Below are positions 1 through 7,461 of a DNA stretch of 12,316 nt, piece after piece (positions within the stretch are counted from its first letter, which is position 1; each line of letters begins with the position of its first letter). This DNA comes from Pseudomonadota bacterium (lineage in GTDB: Bacteria > Pseudomonadota > Alphaproteobacteria > Caulobacterales > Caulobacteraceae). The translations under genes were made by a program, and so were the position numbers. The stretch covers positions 1 to 12,316 of the forward strand of contig JAEXZS010000044.1 of assembly GCA_023451375.1 (NCBI GenBank). Direction: 5' to 3'. The notes under the pieces were generated by a model that was not told the origin of the DNA, ran no database searches, and saw only the letters and a program-made list of their open reading frames with translations.

Positions 1-71
1 GCCAGGAAGATCTCCTTGCGGGTCCGCTTGCGCTTGCCCATGCCTTCGGCATCACCGAACGTCAGCTGCAT
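1..71 (-). CDS. IS5-family transposase, N-terminal fragment (runs off the window)
   Basis: On the minus strand an ATG at 71 opens a frame reading MQLTFGDAEGMGKRKRTRKE followed by IFLA up to the window edge. This is the characteristic N-terminus of one branch of IS5-family DDE transposases, where a short lead-in is followed by a Lys/Arg-rich patch and an EIFLA/EVFLA block. Only about 23 codons are visible, so the catalytic domain and integrity cannot be judged. The ATG lies about 65 bp inside the presumed IS terminus, a normal leader length for such elements. Family assignment rests on recalled similarity of this short stretch. Confidence 0.75.
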   Translation of the reverse strand, partial: MQLTFGDAEGMGKRKRTRKEIFL

Positions 72-135
72 CGATCGTCACCCTCATCGCGTTGCGCTAT
101 TGTCGCCCACGTCGGGGGAGTTGTTCAGAGTTTCC
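1..135 (-). mobile_element. 5' end of an IS5-family insertion sequence
   Basis: The segment contains the transposase start at 71 and, further out, a candidate terminal sequence near 114-135 that reads GGAAACTCTGAACAACTCCC from the outside inwards on the minus strand. Directly outside it, 136-139 is CTAA, which fits the YTAR target preference of many IS5 elements. The other inverted repeat and the second target copy lie outside the window, so the exact boundary is inferred. Confidence 0.55.
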
Positions 136-231
136 CTAACTGCCTGTCATAGCTGACTTTCTTGGCCGCTCCAGCCACGCGTCAGAACGGAGCATTTCTT
201 CTTCGAGGACCGGACAACGGGCCGTAACTCG

Positions 232-855
232 TTATTTCACCTCGTCCCGGTAACTCCGCCAAGCCATGCGGAGTACCCGAGCGGAGGACCGCAGAAACAT
301 CAGCAACAGTCCACCGGCGATGACCAGATCGGGCCAGCCGGCATCGAACAGCCACACGCCGGCGGCTGCCAGCAGCACCGCAACACCCTCGTACAGGTCA
401 TTGCGCGAGCACTCCCAGGCCGATGACATGTTCACGTCGCCAAAGCGGTACGGGGTAAGCAGCCACAGGCACAAGGCGTTGAACGCAAGATTGATCACGG
501 CGGCGATGCCGATGGCCTCGAAGATCGGCACCTCCGGGTGGGCCAGGCGCCAGCCGATCTGGATGGCGACCGCAACCGCGGCACCGAGGATCAGCAATCC
601 CTTGAACAACGCCACCCTGGCCTTGGCGCGCAGGCTCGCGCCGATCACTGCCAGGCTCAGCAGATAGGTCAACGCATCACCGAGGTTGTCGAGGCTGCCC
701 GACAGCAACGAGGACGAGCCGCTGTAGATCGCTGCGGTGATCATCATCACGAAGCTGGCGATGTTGATTGCCAGCACGATCATCAACACGCGCCGCTGCC
801 CCGCCTCCAGGGCGCGGATATCCACCGTGCTTCCGCAGCCGCACGAATCACTCAT
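232..855 (-). CDS. Small CDF-type divalent cation transporter lacking the C-terminal domain
   Basis: A 207-residue membrane protein with six hydrophobic segments (about 23-44, 56-74, 83-103, 112-134, 153-171 and 175-190), the cation diffusion facilitator layout. Proteins of this family export Zn, Cd, Co and similar ions from the cytoplasm in exchange for protons. TM2 holds an Asp pair (D56 and D60 in SLDNLGD), and TM5 starts with RNDLYEG, giving D153 and E156 as candidate ligands in place of the usual HxxxD. It ends just after TM6, so the ~90-residue cytoplasmic metal-sensing domain of typical CDFs is absent. CTD-less CDFs are known. The N-terminus has a CGC motif that may bind metal. I chose ATG 855 over ATG 861 because a GGAG (864-867) lies 8 nt upstream. 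The gene is divergent from merR, behind a MerR-type promoter, so metal induction is likely. The substrate is unknown. Confidence 0.85.
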   Translation of the reverse strand: MSDSCGCGSTVDIRALEAGQRRVLMIVLAINIASFVMMITAAIYSGSSSLLSGSLDNLGDALTYLLSLAVIGASLRAKARVALFKGLLILGAAVAVAIQIGWRLAHPEVPIFEAIGIAAVINLAFNALCLWLLTPYRFGDVNMSSAWECSRNDLYEGVAVLLAAAGVWLFDAGWPDLVIAGGLLLMFLRSSARVLRMAWRSYRDEVK

Positions 856-914
856 GATCATGTCTCCGAGTCGAGCGGGCGTCCGAGGATTTGCGGCCCG
901 CTTCCAGGTCGGCG

Positions 915-945
915 ATCCTAAACCCCGGAGTCGCTACAGAGTCAA
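915..945 (-). promoter_or_regulatory. MerR-type promoter/operator for the CDF gene
   Basis: Read on the minus strand, the -35 hexamer is TTGACT (945-940) and the -10 is TAGGAT (920-915), separated by exactly 19 bp. A 19-20 bp spacer instead of 17 is the hallmark of promoters that MerR proteins activate by distorting DNA. The spacer contains an imperfect dyad of the form CNCNGNAG-NNN-CTNCNGNG. The arrangement resembles, from memory, Pb/Cd-responsive pbr and cad promoters. It points towards the transporter gene, whose start is 59 bp downstream of the -10. On the other side it ends 4 nt before the merR ATG, so bound MerR would also cover its own start region. Confidence 0.85.
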
Positions 946-949
946 GCCC

Positions 950-1345
950 ATGAAGATCGGAGAGGTCGCGGAGCGCAGCGGGTGCCATCCCGAAACCGTG
1001 CGCTACTACGAGCGCATCGGGTTGTTGCCTGCCCCGCCGCGCACGGCGGGCGGGTATCGCGACTACCGTCCCGCCGACGCGGATCGGCTGCGCTTCATCA
1101 GCCGCGGACGCGAACTGGGCTTCTCGCTGGAGGAGATCCGCAGCCTGCTGGGCCTGGCCGAAGACGACGGGTTGTCCTGCCAGGATGTCGACCGTCTTGC
1201 CCGCGGGCACCTGCTGGACATCCGGAACCGGCTAAACGACCTTCAGCGGATGGCCTCGGAGCTCGAACGGGTGATTGGCAGTTGCAGCGGCGGCGAGCGC
1301 GGCCAGTGCGCCATCCTCGACACGCTGCGCCACCCGCCATCCTAG
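950..1345 (+). CDS. MerR-family heavy-metal-responsive transcriptional regulator
   Basis: A 131-residue regulator starting MKIGEVAERSGCHPETVRYY, the canonical MerR winged helix-turn-helix, followed by ERIGLLPAPPRTAGGYRDY (wing) and a dimerisation helix around residues 78-110. Cysteines at 77 (LSCQDV), 112 (GSCSGG) and 120 (GQCAIL) sit where Cd/Pb/Zn/Hg-sensing members (CadR, PbrR, ZntR, MerR) hold metal. This supports a divalent soft-metal sensor but does not separate Cd/Pb from Hg or Zn. No mer genes are nearby, and CDF and Czc neighbours favour Cd/Zn/Pb. ATG 950 is the only sensible start because the upstream frame does not continue the family. No clear Shine-Dalgarno is visible, so the message may have a very short leader. 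It is divergent from the CDF gene and convergent with the second CDF gene, with an 8-bp gap. Confidence 0.92.
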   Translation: MKIGEVAERSGCHPETVRYYERIGLLPAPPRTAGGYRDYRPADADRLRFISRGRELGFSLEEIRSLLGLAEDDGLSCQDVDRLARGHLLDIRNRLNDLQRMASELERVIGSCSGGERGQCAILDTLRHPPS

Positions 1346-1353
1346 GTCGGCAC

Positions 1354-1947
1354 TCAAGCGTCCTCTTCGCCACGGGCATCCTGCAGGATCTCGATGCCCC
1401 CTTTCAGGGCGATCGCCGCCACTGCGAGCCCCACGACGAGGTCGGGCCAGGCCCGCCCGGTCCACAGCACCAGTCCGCCACCCACGAGCACGCCTGCGTT
1501 GGCAATGAAATCGTTGGTGCTGAAGGTCGTCGCGGCACGCACGTTCACATTGGCCTGCCGGATTTTCTTGAGCAGCCACACGCATGTCGCGTTTACCAGG
1601 CCGGCCCCCAGCGCCATCACCATCATCGTCGTACCAATGGGCTCGGCGTCACCCAGGAACCGACGGCCCACGTCGACCAGGATCCCAGCGGCGAACAGGA
1701 TCAGCAGCCAGCCGGACACTTTGGCCGCCGACCGTTTCCAGGCTTGTGAGCGACTGAGTGCGAGCAGGGTGATGATGTAGACGGCGCTGTCGGACGCATT
1801 GTCCAGTCCATTTGCGATCAGAGCGCTTGAGCCGGCGGCGACGCCCGTGACCCCGAACCCCGCGGCAAGCGCGAGGTTCAGGGCGAGGACGATCAACAGG
1901 ATCCGGCGCTGGTGCGCGTCGTGTATCTCGATCTTCTCTTCACTCAA
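1354..1947 (-). CDS. Second CTD-less CDF-type cation transporter, last gene of the czc operon
   Basis: A 197-residue six-helix membrane protein, clearly paralogous to the transporter at 232-855: the N-termini align (HQRRILLIVLALNL against GQRRVLMIVLAINI). TM2 carries D49 and D53 (GLDNASD). TM5 begins STNDFIANAG, giving D146 and N150 rather than the classical HxxxD. No cytoplasmic C-terminal domain follows TM6. The frame extends to an ATG at 2019, but those 24 residues overlap czcA and look like an out-of-frame reading of it. A TTG at 1947 directly follows the czcA stop and has GGAGG 9 nt upstream, so I take TTG as the start. It probably exports Zn/Cd/Co into the periplasm, where CzcCBA can remove the ion. 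Expression should follow the czc operon. Confidence 0.85.
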   Translation of the reverse strand: MSEEKIEIHDAHQRRILLIVLALNLALAAGFGVTGVAAGSSALIANGLDNASDSAVYIITLLALSRSQAWKRSAAKVSGWLLILFAAGILVDVGRRFLGDAEPIGTTMMVMALGAGLVNATCVWLLKKIRQANVNVRAATTFSTNDFIANAGVLVGGGLVLWTGRAWPDLVVGLAVAAIALKGGIEILQDARGEEDA

Positions 1948-1948
1948 C

Positions 1949-4900
1949 TCAGTGGGCCTCCAGTTGCGGCTTCGCTGCGTCGCCGCGATGCAGAAGACGG
2001 TAAAGGGTGGGCAGGACAAGCAGGGTGAGCAGCGTTGAAGACACGATCCCGCCGATCACGACGGTGGCGAGCGGACGCTGCACCTCCGCGCCCGCGCCGA
2101 CATTGAGCGCCATCGGGACGAAGCCGAGCGACGCCACGAGGGCAGTCATCAAGACCGGCCGCAGCCGCCCGAGCGCGCCGTTGAAGACCGCGTCGTCCAG
2201 CGACTGGCCTTGTTCGCGCAGGTTGCGAATGAAGGCGATCATGACCAGGCCGTTGAGCACGGCCACGCCGGACAGCGCGATGAAGCCGACACCTGCGGTG
2301 ATCGACAACGGGATGCCGCGCAGTGCCAGTGCGGCGACACCGCCGGTCAACGCCAGCGGCACGCCGCTGAACACGATCACCGCATCCCTGGCCGAGCCGA
2401 ACGCCATGAACAGCAGGCCGAAGATGAGGACCAGGGTCACCGGTACCACTACTGCGAGCCGTTGGCTGGCCGAGATCAACTGCTCGAACGTGCCGCCGTA
2501 GTCGATCCAGTAGCCTTCCGGCAGCTCCACCTGCTGCCCGATGCGCTGCTGCAGCTCTTCGACGAAGCTGCCCAGGTCGCGATCGCGCACGTTGGCGGTG
2601 ACCACCACCCGGCGCTTTCCGTTCTCGCGGTTGATCTGGTTGGGCCCGAGCAGGCTTTCGATTTTCGCAACCTCCCGCAGCGGTACGGTCCGCGCGGTCG
2701 CCCAGCGTGGCTCCAGACTCGACCGGTCCGCGTTCGCAACGTCGGGCAAGGGGATCGGCAGGTCCTGGAGGGCGGTCGGATCGACGCGCATCTGTTCCGG
2801 CAGTCGAACCACGATGTCGAAGCGGCGGTCGCCCTCGAACAGCTGGCTGGCGACCTGGCCACCGATCGCAGTGGCAACGGTCTGCTGCACGATCCCCGGA
2901 TTCAGTCCGAAGCGCGCAAGCGCCGCGCGGTCCGGGACGATCGTCAGCAGTGGCAAGCCGGTTGCCTGTTCGGTGTTGACGTCGACCGCGCCGTCGACCT
3001 GCCGGGCAGCCGCCTCGACCTGTTCGGCCACCTCGACCAGCGTGTCCAGGTCGTCACCGAACACCTTGACCGCCACATCCGCACGCACGCCTGAGATCAG
3101 CTCGTTGGTCCGCATCTCGATCGGTTGTGAGTACTCGTAGTTGTTGCCTGGAAGCGTCGCCACTGCGGCTTCGATTTCGTCGATCAGCACATCCCTGCGC
3201 TTGCGTGGATCGGGCCATTGCCCGCGTGGCTTCACCATCAGGTAGGTGTCCGCCACGTTGGGTGGCATCGGGTCGGTGGCCACCTCCGCCGTGCCAATCC
3301 TGCTGAAGACACGCTCGACTTCCGGAACCTGCATCAGGCGTTCTTCCACGGCCAGTTGCATCTTCACCGACTGCTCCAGGCCCGTTCCGGGAATGCGGAT
3401 CGCCTGCATGGCGAGGTCGCCCTCGTCCAGGCTGGGAATGAACTCGCTGCCCAGGCGTGTGGCGAGTAGCAGGGACACGACGACCAGCATCAGTGCCCCG
3501 CCAAGGACCCAGTTTTGCCGGCGAAGCGACCACGCAAGCAAGGGCTCATAGCGCCGCCGCGTCCATTGGACCAGTCTGTTCTCCTTCTCCTCGACGCGGT
3601 TACCCATGAAGATCGCGATGGACGCGGGAACGAAGGTCAGCGACAGGACCATTGCACCGGTGAGGGCCAGCACCACGGTGATCGCCATCGGGTGGAACAT
3701 CTTTCCCTCGATCCCGGTCAGCGCGAAAATCGGCAGGTACACCGCGGCGATGATGAACATGCCGAACAGGCTGGGCCGGATGACTTCGACCGTGGCAGTG
3801 GCCGTCAGGTCGTTGCGTTCCTCGCGTGTCAACGTCCGCCCAAGTCGGTGCTGCATCTCGCCAAACCGCCGCAGAACATTCTCGATGATGATGACCGCGC
3901 CATCGACGATCAGCCCGAAGTCGAGCGCACCGAGACTCATCAGGTTCCCCGACACGCCGCCACGCACCATCCCGGTGATGGTGAACAGCATGGCCAGCGG
4001 GATGACGGCTGCGGTGATGAGCGCGGCGCGGAAGTTCCCCAACAGCAGGAACAGGACCACGATCACCAGCAAGGCACCCTCGATCAGGTTCTTCGAGATG
4101 GTCTGCATCGTGCGTTCGACCAGCCCGGTGCGGTCGTAGACCGCCGTCGCGGTGACGCCTTCCGGCAAACTTGCGTTCGCATCCTGCAGCTTCGCCGCCG
4201 CGGCCTGCGCGACGGTGCGGCTGTTGGAGCCGACCAGCATCGACACCGTGCCCAGCACGACCTCTTCGCCGTTCTGGGTGGCCGCGCCGGTGCGAAGCTC
4301 CGGGCCTTCACCCACCTGCGCCACGTCGGCCACCCGGATCGGCAGGCCGTCGCGTCGGTCCAGCACGATGTTGCGGATCTCGTCGATCCCGCCGACCTGG
4401 CCGGGCACGCGCACCAGGTACTGCTGGCCGTTGCGCTCGATGTAACCGGCGCCCATGTTCTGGTTGTTGGCCGCCACCGCGTCGACGATGTCCTGCAGCG
4501 TGAAGCCGAGTGCAACCAGCTTGGACGGGTCCGGCGTGATGTGGATCTGCCGCTCGAAGCCGCCGATCGTGTTGACCTCGGTCACCCCCGGTGTGTTGCG
4601 CATCTGCGGCCGGATGACCCAGTCCTGCAGGGTGCGGAGGTCGGTGGCGGTCCACGGCGTGCCGTCCGGCTTGGCCGCCCCGGGCGCCGCGTCGACGGTG
4701 TACAGGAAGATCTCGCCCAACCCGGTCGAGATCGGCCCCATTTCGGGCTCCAGTCCTTCTGGGATCTGCGAGCGGATCTGCTGCAGGCGTTCGGCCACCT
4801 GCTGCCGGGCGAAGTACAGGTCGGTGCCGTCCTCGAACACCACTGTGACCTGCGACAAACCGTATCGGGACAGAGATCGCGTGTAGTCAAGGCGCGGCAG

Positions 4901-5158
4901 GCCGGCGAGTGCCGTCTCGATCGGGTAGGTAACCCGCTGCTCGGACTCCAGTGGCGAGTAGCCGGACGCCTCGGTGTTGATCTGTACCTGGACGTTCGTG
5001 ATGTCGGGCGTTGCATCGATCGGGAGCCGGGTGAAGCTCCAGATGCCCACGCCGATCAGCCCGAGGGTCAGCACCAGCATCATCCAGCGATGTCGGATCG
5101 AGAACCGGACGATTCGCTCCAGCAGGCCCGGCTGGAGGGCTACGGCGTCAGTGGTCAT
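1949..5158 (-). CDS. czcA: CzcA-type heavy-metal RND efflux pump, inner-membrane subunit
   Basis: A 1069-residue proton-driven RND transporter of the heavy-metal efflux (HME) group, full length for the family. TM1 (about 25-45) is followed by the signature PDITNVQVQI (51-60). TM4 contains LDFGLIVDGAVIIIEN, giving D413, D419 and E426, the proton-relay residues equivalent to D402/D408/E415 of Cupriavidus CzcA. This DFGxxxDGA form marks divalent-cation pumps (Zn, Co, Cd, perhaps Ni). The Cu/Ag CusA type differs here, so I favour Zn/Cd/Co. The second periplasmic loop has GTAEVATDPMPPNVADTY (623-640), conserved in Czc/Zne pumps. The ATG at 5158 overlaps the czcB end by 11 nt and has AAGGAGG 9 nt upstream. 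It would form the tripartite complex with CzcB and CzcC. Exact metal specificity cannot be read from the sequence. Confidence 0.95.
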   Translation of the reverse strand: MTTDAVALQPGLLERIVRFSIRHRWMMLVLTLGLIGVGIWSFTRLPIDATPDITNVQVQINTEASGYSPLESEQRVTYPIETALAGLPRLDYTRSLSRYGLSQVTVVFEDGTDLYFARQQVAERLQQIRSQIPEGLEPEMGPISTGLGEIFLYTVDAAPGAAKPDGTPWTATDLRTLQDWVIRPQMRNTPGVTEVNTIGGFERQIHITPDPSKLVALGFTLQDIVDAVAANNQNMGAGYIERNGQQYLVRVPGQVGGIDEIRNIVLDRRDGLPIRVADVAQVGEGPELRTGAATQNGEEVVLGTVSMLVGSNSRTVAQAAAAKLQDANASLPEGVTATAVYDRTGLVERTMQTISKNLIEGALLVIVVLFLLLGNFRAALITAAVIPLAMLFTITGMVRGGVSGNLMSLGALDFGLIVDGAVIIIENVLRRFGEMQHRLGRTLTREERNDLTATATVEVIRPSLFGMFIIAAVYLPIFALTGIEGKMFHPMAITVVLALTGAMVLSLTFVPASIAIFMGNRVEEKENRLVQWTRRRYEPLLAWSLRRQNWVLGGALMLVVVSLLLATRLGSEFIPSLDEGDLAMQAIRIPGTGLEQSVKMQLAVEERLMQVPEVERVFSRIGTAEVATDPMPPNVADTYLMVKPRGQWPDPRKRRDVLIDEIEAAVATLPGNNYEYSQPIEMRTNELISGVRADVAVKVFGDDLDTLVEVAEQVEAAARQVDGAVDVNTEQATGLPLLTIVPDRAALARFGLNPGIVQQTVATAIGGQVASQLFEGDRRFDIVVRLPEQMRVDPTALQDLPIPLPDVANADRSSLEPRWATARTVPLREVAKIESLLGPNQINRENGKRRVVVTANVRDRDLGSFVEELQQRIGQQVELPEGYWIDYGGTFEQLISASQRLAVVVPVTLVLIFGLLFMAFGSARDAVIVFSGVPLALTGGVAALALRGIPLSITAGVGFIALSGVAVLNGLVMIAFIRNLREQGQSLDDAVFNGALGRLRPVLMTALVASLGFVPMALNVGAGAEVQRPLATVVIGGIVSSTLLTLLVLPTLYRLLHRGDAAKPQLEAH
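1957..1961 (-). promoter_or_regulatory. Ribosome binding site that selects the TTG start of the second CDF gene
   Basis: GGAGG on the minus strand lies 9 nt upstream of TTG 1947 and within the last codons of czcA. No comparable site serves the in-frame ATG at 2019. The position implies translational coupling to czcA termination at 1949. Confidence 0.7.
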
Positions 5159-6128
5159 GCGCCGCGCCCTCCTTGCCGATGTCCGCCTTGATCAAGTAGC
5201 TCTCCGCGACGACCACCTCCTCGCCTTCGCTCAGGCCCGAGAGGATCTGCACCTGCGTGGCATCGCGGGCACCGAGTTCGACGTGTCGGGTCAGATACGT
5301 CTCGCCCTCACGTACGAACACGGCCTCCTGGCCATCCATCGACTGCAGCGCGGTCAGCGGCACCATCAGGTCCACCGGCTCCTGCGCGACCGTGATCCGC
5401 GCCTTGACCGCCGTTCCCGGCCGCCATTGGTTGTCGGCGTTGTCGATCGTTGCGCGGGCCACCGTGCTCTGGCTGGCGGTGGCCATGCCCGGCAGCACGC
5501 GTTCGAGCGTGGTTCGGACCGTCTCGCCATCGCTCATGCGGGTGACCGCCACCGGCACGCCGGGCTGGATGTGCTGGGCGTCGGCGCCAAAGATGTGGAG
5601 GTCGACCCAGAGCTGCGAGAGATCGGCGATCTCGAACAGCGGCGCGCCCTCGCCGGCCAAGCCGCCGACCGAGGCACTGCGCTCGACGACCACGCCAGAG
5701 ATCGGCGCGGCGACGCTGTAGGTGCTCAGACTCAGGTTGCTCTCGATCGTCGCCAGCATCTGGCCGGCGCGAACCTGGTCTCCGACATTGGCGCGCAGTG
5801 AGCGGATCGGGCCTGGGAAGCGGGCGGTGACCTGCGCAACACGCCCCTCGACCGGGGTCAACAGGCCTTGCACCTCATGCTCGTCGGCGATCACGCCGGG
5901 GCCGACGGGCCGCGTCTGGATACCGGACTTTTCGGCAATTTCGGCAAGGATGACCGTGCTGGCGATTTCACCCGCTTCATGACCGTGTTCGTCGGCCTCG
6001 GTGCCGTGGTCGGCGGCCTCGTCAGCATGGGCGTCGTTTGCCGGCTGGCTAGGCTGGTCCGGCTCACCACTGCAAGCCGCCAGGCTCAAGGCCAGCGCCA
6101 ATGCCGGGATCAGGTGGACAGGCTTCAT
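5148..6128 (-). CDS. czcB: CzcB-type periplasmic adaptor (membrane fusion) lipoprotein
   Basis: A 326-residue adaptor linking CzcA to the outer-membrane channel. The start is ATG 6128, which overlaps the czcC stop (ATGA) and has AAGGAG about 8 nt upstream. The same frame runs further upstream, but that part is an out-of-frame reading of czcC. A signal peptide ends in the lipobox LAAC (C19), so it should be a lipoprotein. Residues 33-53 are His/Glu/Asp-rich (HADEAADHGTEADEHGHEAG) and the protein ends HDH, both plausible metal-capture sites. The middle has the biotinyl-lipoyl-like hairpin halves (about 94-150: GRVAQV, SVAAPISGVVVER), then the beta-barrel and membrane-proximal domains (about 170-315). 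The His-rich stretch suggests delivery of periplasmic Zn/Cd/Co to CzcA. Confidence 0.92.
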   Translation of the reverse strand: MKPVHLIPALALALSLAACSGEPDQPSQPANDAHADEAADHGTEADEHGHEAGEIASTVILAEIAEKSGIQTRPVGPGVIADEHEVQGLLTPVEGRVAQVTARFPGPIRSLRANVGDQVRAGQMLATIESNLSLSTYSVAAPISGVVVERSASVGGLAGEGAPLFEIADLSQLWVDLHIFGADAQHIQPGVPVAVTRMSDGETVRTTLERVLPGMATASQSTVARATIDNADNQWRPGTAVKARITVAQEPVDLMVPLTALQSMDGQEAVFVREGETYLTRHVELGARDATQVQILSGLSEGEEVVVAESYLIKADIGKEGAAHDH

Positions 6129-7405
6129 GGGGTTGCTCCTTGGTTGTCTTGCGGGCCCGGGCCGGCGACGAATGCCTGGCCGGTCAGCCGCTGGATCTCG
6201 ATCAGGGCGCGCTGGGCTTCCAGCGCAGCTGCCAGCTGTTGCTGCCGTGCGGCGGCGCGCTCCGCCTGCAGGCTCGACCACTCCAGATAACTGGCGGCGC
6301 CTGCGCGGTACGCGGTGGCGGCCGCTGCTTCGGCCTTGGCCAGACGTGGAAGCACGTCCTCACCCAGCCGCTGTGCTTCCAGGCGGGCCACCCCGAAGCG
6401 GCCATGCGCCTCAGCGAGGGTGGAGTAGAGCGACAGCCCCACGGCCTCCCGTTCGATTTCCAGCGCTGTCAACTCGGCGCGTGCGGCACGGATGCCCGGT
6501 TGTGCCCGGCGGGTGGTGCCCAGCGGGATCGAGACACTGCCGACCAAGCCGAAGTCATCGCCGTCCGCCATCCGTCGCACGCCCACCTGCCAGTCGAAGT
6601 CCGGGGTCGCTTCGCTGCGTGCCAGCTGCAGGCGTGCCTCGCCAATGCGCTGCTGATCGACGAACTGCGCGAGCTCGGGAGTGCGTTGCAACCAGTCGGC
6701 GAGTACCGCGAAGTCCGCGATCTGGGGCACGGCGAGCAGATCGCCCCCGAGGATCTCGAATGCGGGATTTCGCTCGCCCCACAGGGCCGCGAGATGCTGG
6801 CGGGCGGCCGCCTGACGTTGCCGGGCGCGAGCGCGATCCAGTTCCGACCGCGCGAGGGCGGCCTGGGCGGTGAGTACGACCGATTCCGGCGAAGCGCCGG
6901 CCTCGTGACGCCGGCGCGCCGCAGCAACGGTGCGTTCGCGCTGGTCGACGTCCAACTGCGCAAGCTCGCCTTCGCGTTGCGCACCGACGACCGCCAGGTA
7001 GCGGCGGGCCACTTCGGCCAGGAGATCCAACCGCTGCGCCTCGCGCTCGATGGCCAGCGCGTCGATCCGGCTTTGCGCGAGCGTGCGGCGGGCATCGAGC
7101 TTGCCGCCGCGCTCCAGCACGGAGGCGAGGCTCAGCGTGATCTCGGCGCCATCCAGGCCGCTGGCCGGGCCGGTACCGAGCACGTTCTCGACCTCGGCTC
7201 CAGCGACCAGCGCCGGGCGCAACGAGGATCGATCCAGTTCGGCTTTCAGGGCCTCATGGCGGGCACCAAACAAGCGTAGATCGGGATGGGCGTCGGCAAC
7301 GCGAAGGAAAGCGTCGTCCAGGGTGAGGGGGTCGGCGGCGTGCGTGGGGAATGCCACGGCACACACGGCGACGAACGCGGCCAGGGCCGCTGATCGCAAA
7401 CGCAT
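6125..7405 (-). CDS. czcC: CzcC-type outer-membrane efflux channel (OMF/TolC superfamily)
   Basis: A 426-residue outer-membrane factor. The N-terminus is a Sec signal (RLRSAALAAFVAVCAVAF) with cleavage near A23/A24. The mature part shows the two repeated OMF halves: LTLDDAFLRVADAHPDLRLF near the start, long Ala/Arg/Glu-rich helices suited to the periplasmic coiled-coil tunnel (about 105-200 and 320-415), and short amphipathic strands for the barrel (about 62-95 and 270-300). This is typical of CzcC/CnrC partners of HME pumps. ATG 7405 has GGAG about 8 nt upstream. The stop overlaps the czcB start, implying translational coupling. There is no lipobox at the cleavage site. The protein would provide the exit duct across the outer membrane. 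Confidence 0.9.
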   Translation of the reverse strand: MRLRSAALAAFVAVCAVAFPTHAADPLTLDDAFLRVADAHPDLRLFGARHEALKAELDRSSLRPALVAGAEVENVLGTGPASGLDGAEITLSLASVLERGGKLDARRTLAQSRIDALAIEREAQRLDLLAEVARRYLAVVGAQREGELAQLDVDQRERTVAAARRRHEAGASPESVVLTAQAALARSELDRARARQRQAAARQHLAALWGERNPAFEILGGDLLAVPQIADFAVLADWLQRTPELAQFVDQQRIGEARLQLARSEATPDFDWQVGVRRMADGDDFGLVGSVSIPLGTTRRAQPGIRAARAELTALEIEREAVGLSLYSTLAEAHGRFGVARLEAQRLGEDVLPRLAKAEAAAATAYRAGAASYLEWSSLQAERAAARQQQLAAALEAQRALIEIQRLTGQAFVAGPGPQDNQGATP

Positions 7406-7437
7406 GGGGGTTGCTCCGATGAATCGAATTGACGGGA

Positions 7438-7454
7438 GTCGGCATCAGGCCGAC
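7438..7454 (-). other. Small hairpin between the czcI-like gene and czcC
   Basis: GTCGGC and GCCGAC form a perfect 6-bp stem around a 5-nt loop, 8 nt after the stop of the czcI-like gene and about 32 nt before the czcC start. No T-run follows on the minus strand, so it is not a standard intrinsic terminator. It could be an mRNA processing or partial read-through element, or chance in GC-rich DNA. Confidence 0.35.
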
Positions 7455-7461
7455 GGCGCGG

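Noticed and set aside
1949..2019. ATG 2019 as start of the second CDF gene
   Set aside because: The extra 24 residues read out of frame through the czcA end, align to nothing in the paralogue and have no ribosome site; TTG 1947 has GGAGG at 9 nt.
3515..5191. 558-codon open frame on the plus strand
   Set aside because: It is antisense to czcA, rich in His/Arg/Gln/Asp from GC-rich codon shadowing, with no domain-like blocks or ribosome site. CzcA on the other strand is unambiguous.
6129..6281. N-terminal extension of CzcB to 6281
   Set aside because: It is Arg/Pro-rich shadow of czcC; the signal peptide and lipobox begin at ATG 6128 with a good Shine-Dalgarno.
6101..7279. 392-codon open frame on the plus strand
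   Set aside because: Antisense shadow of czcC with low-complexity composition; the OMF signature is on the minus strand.
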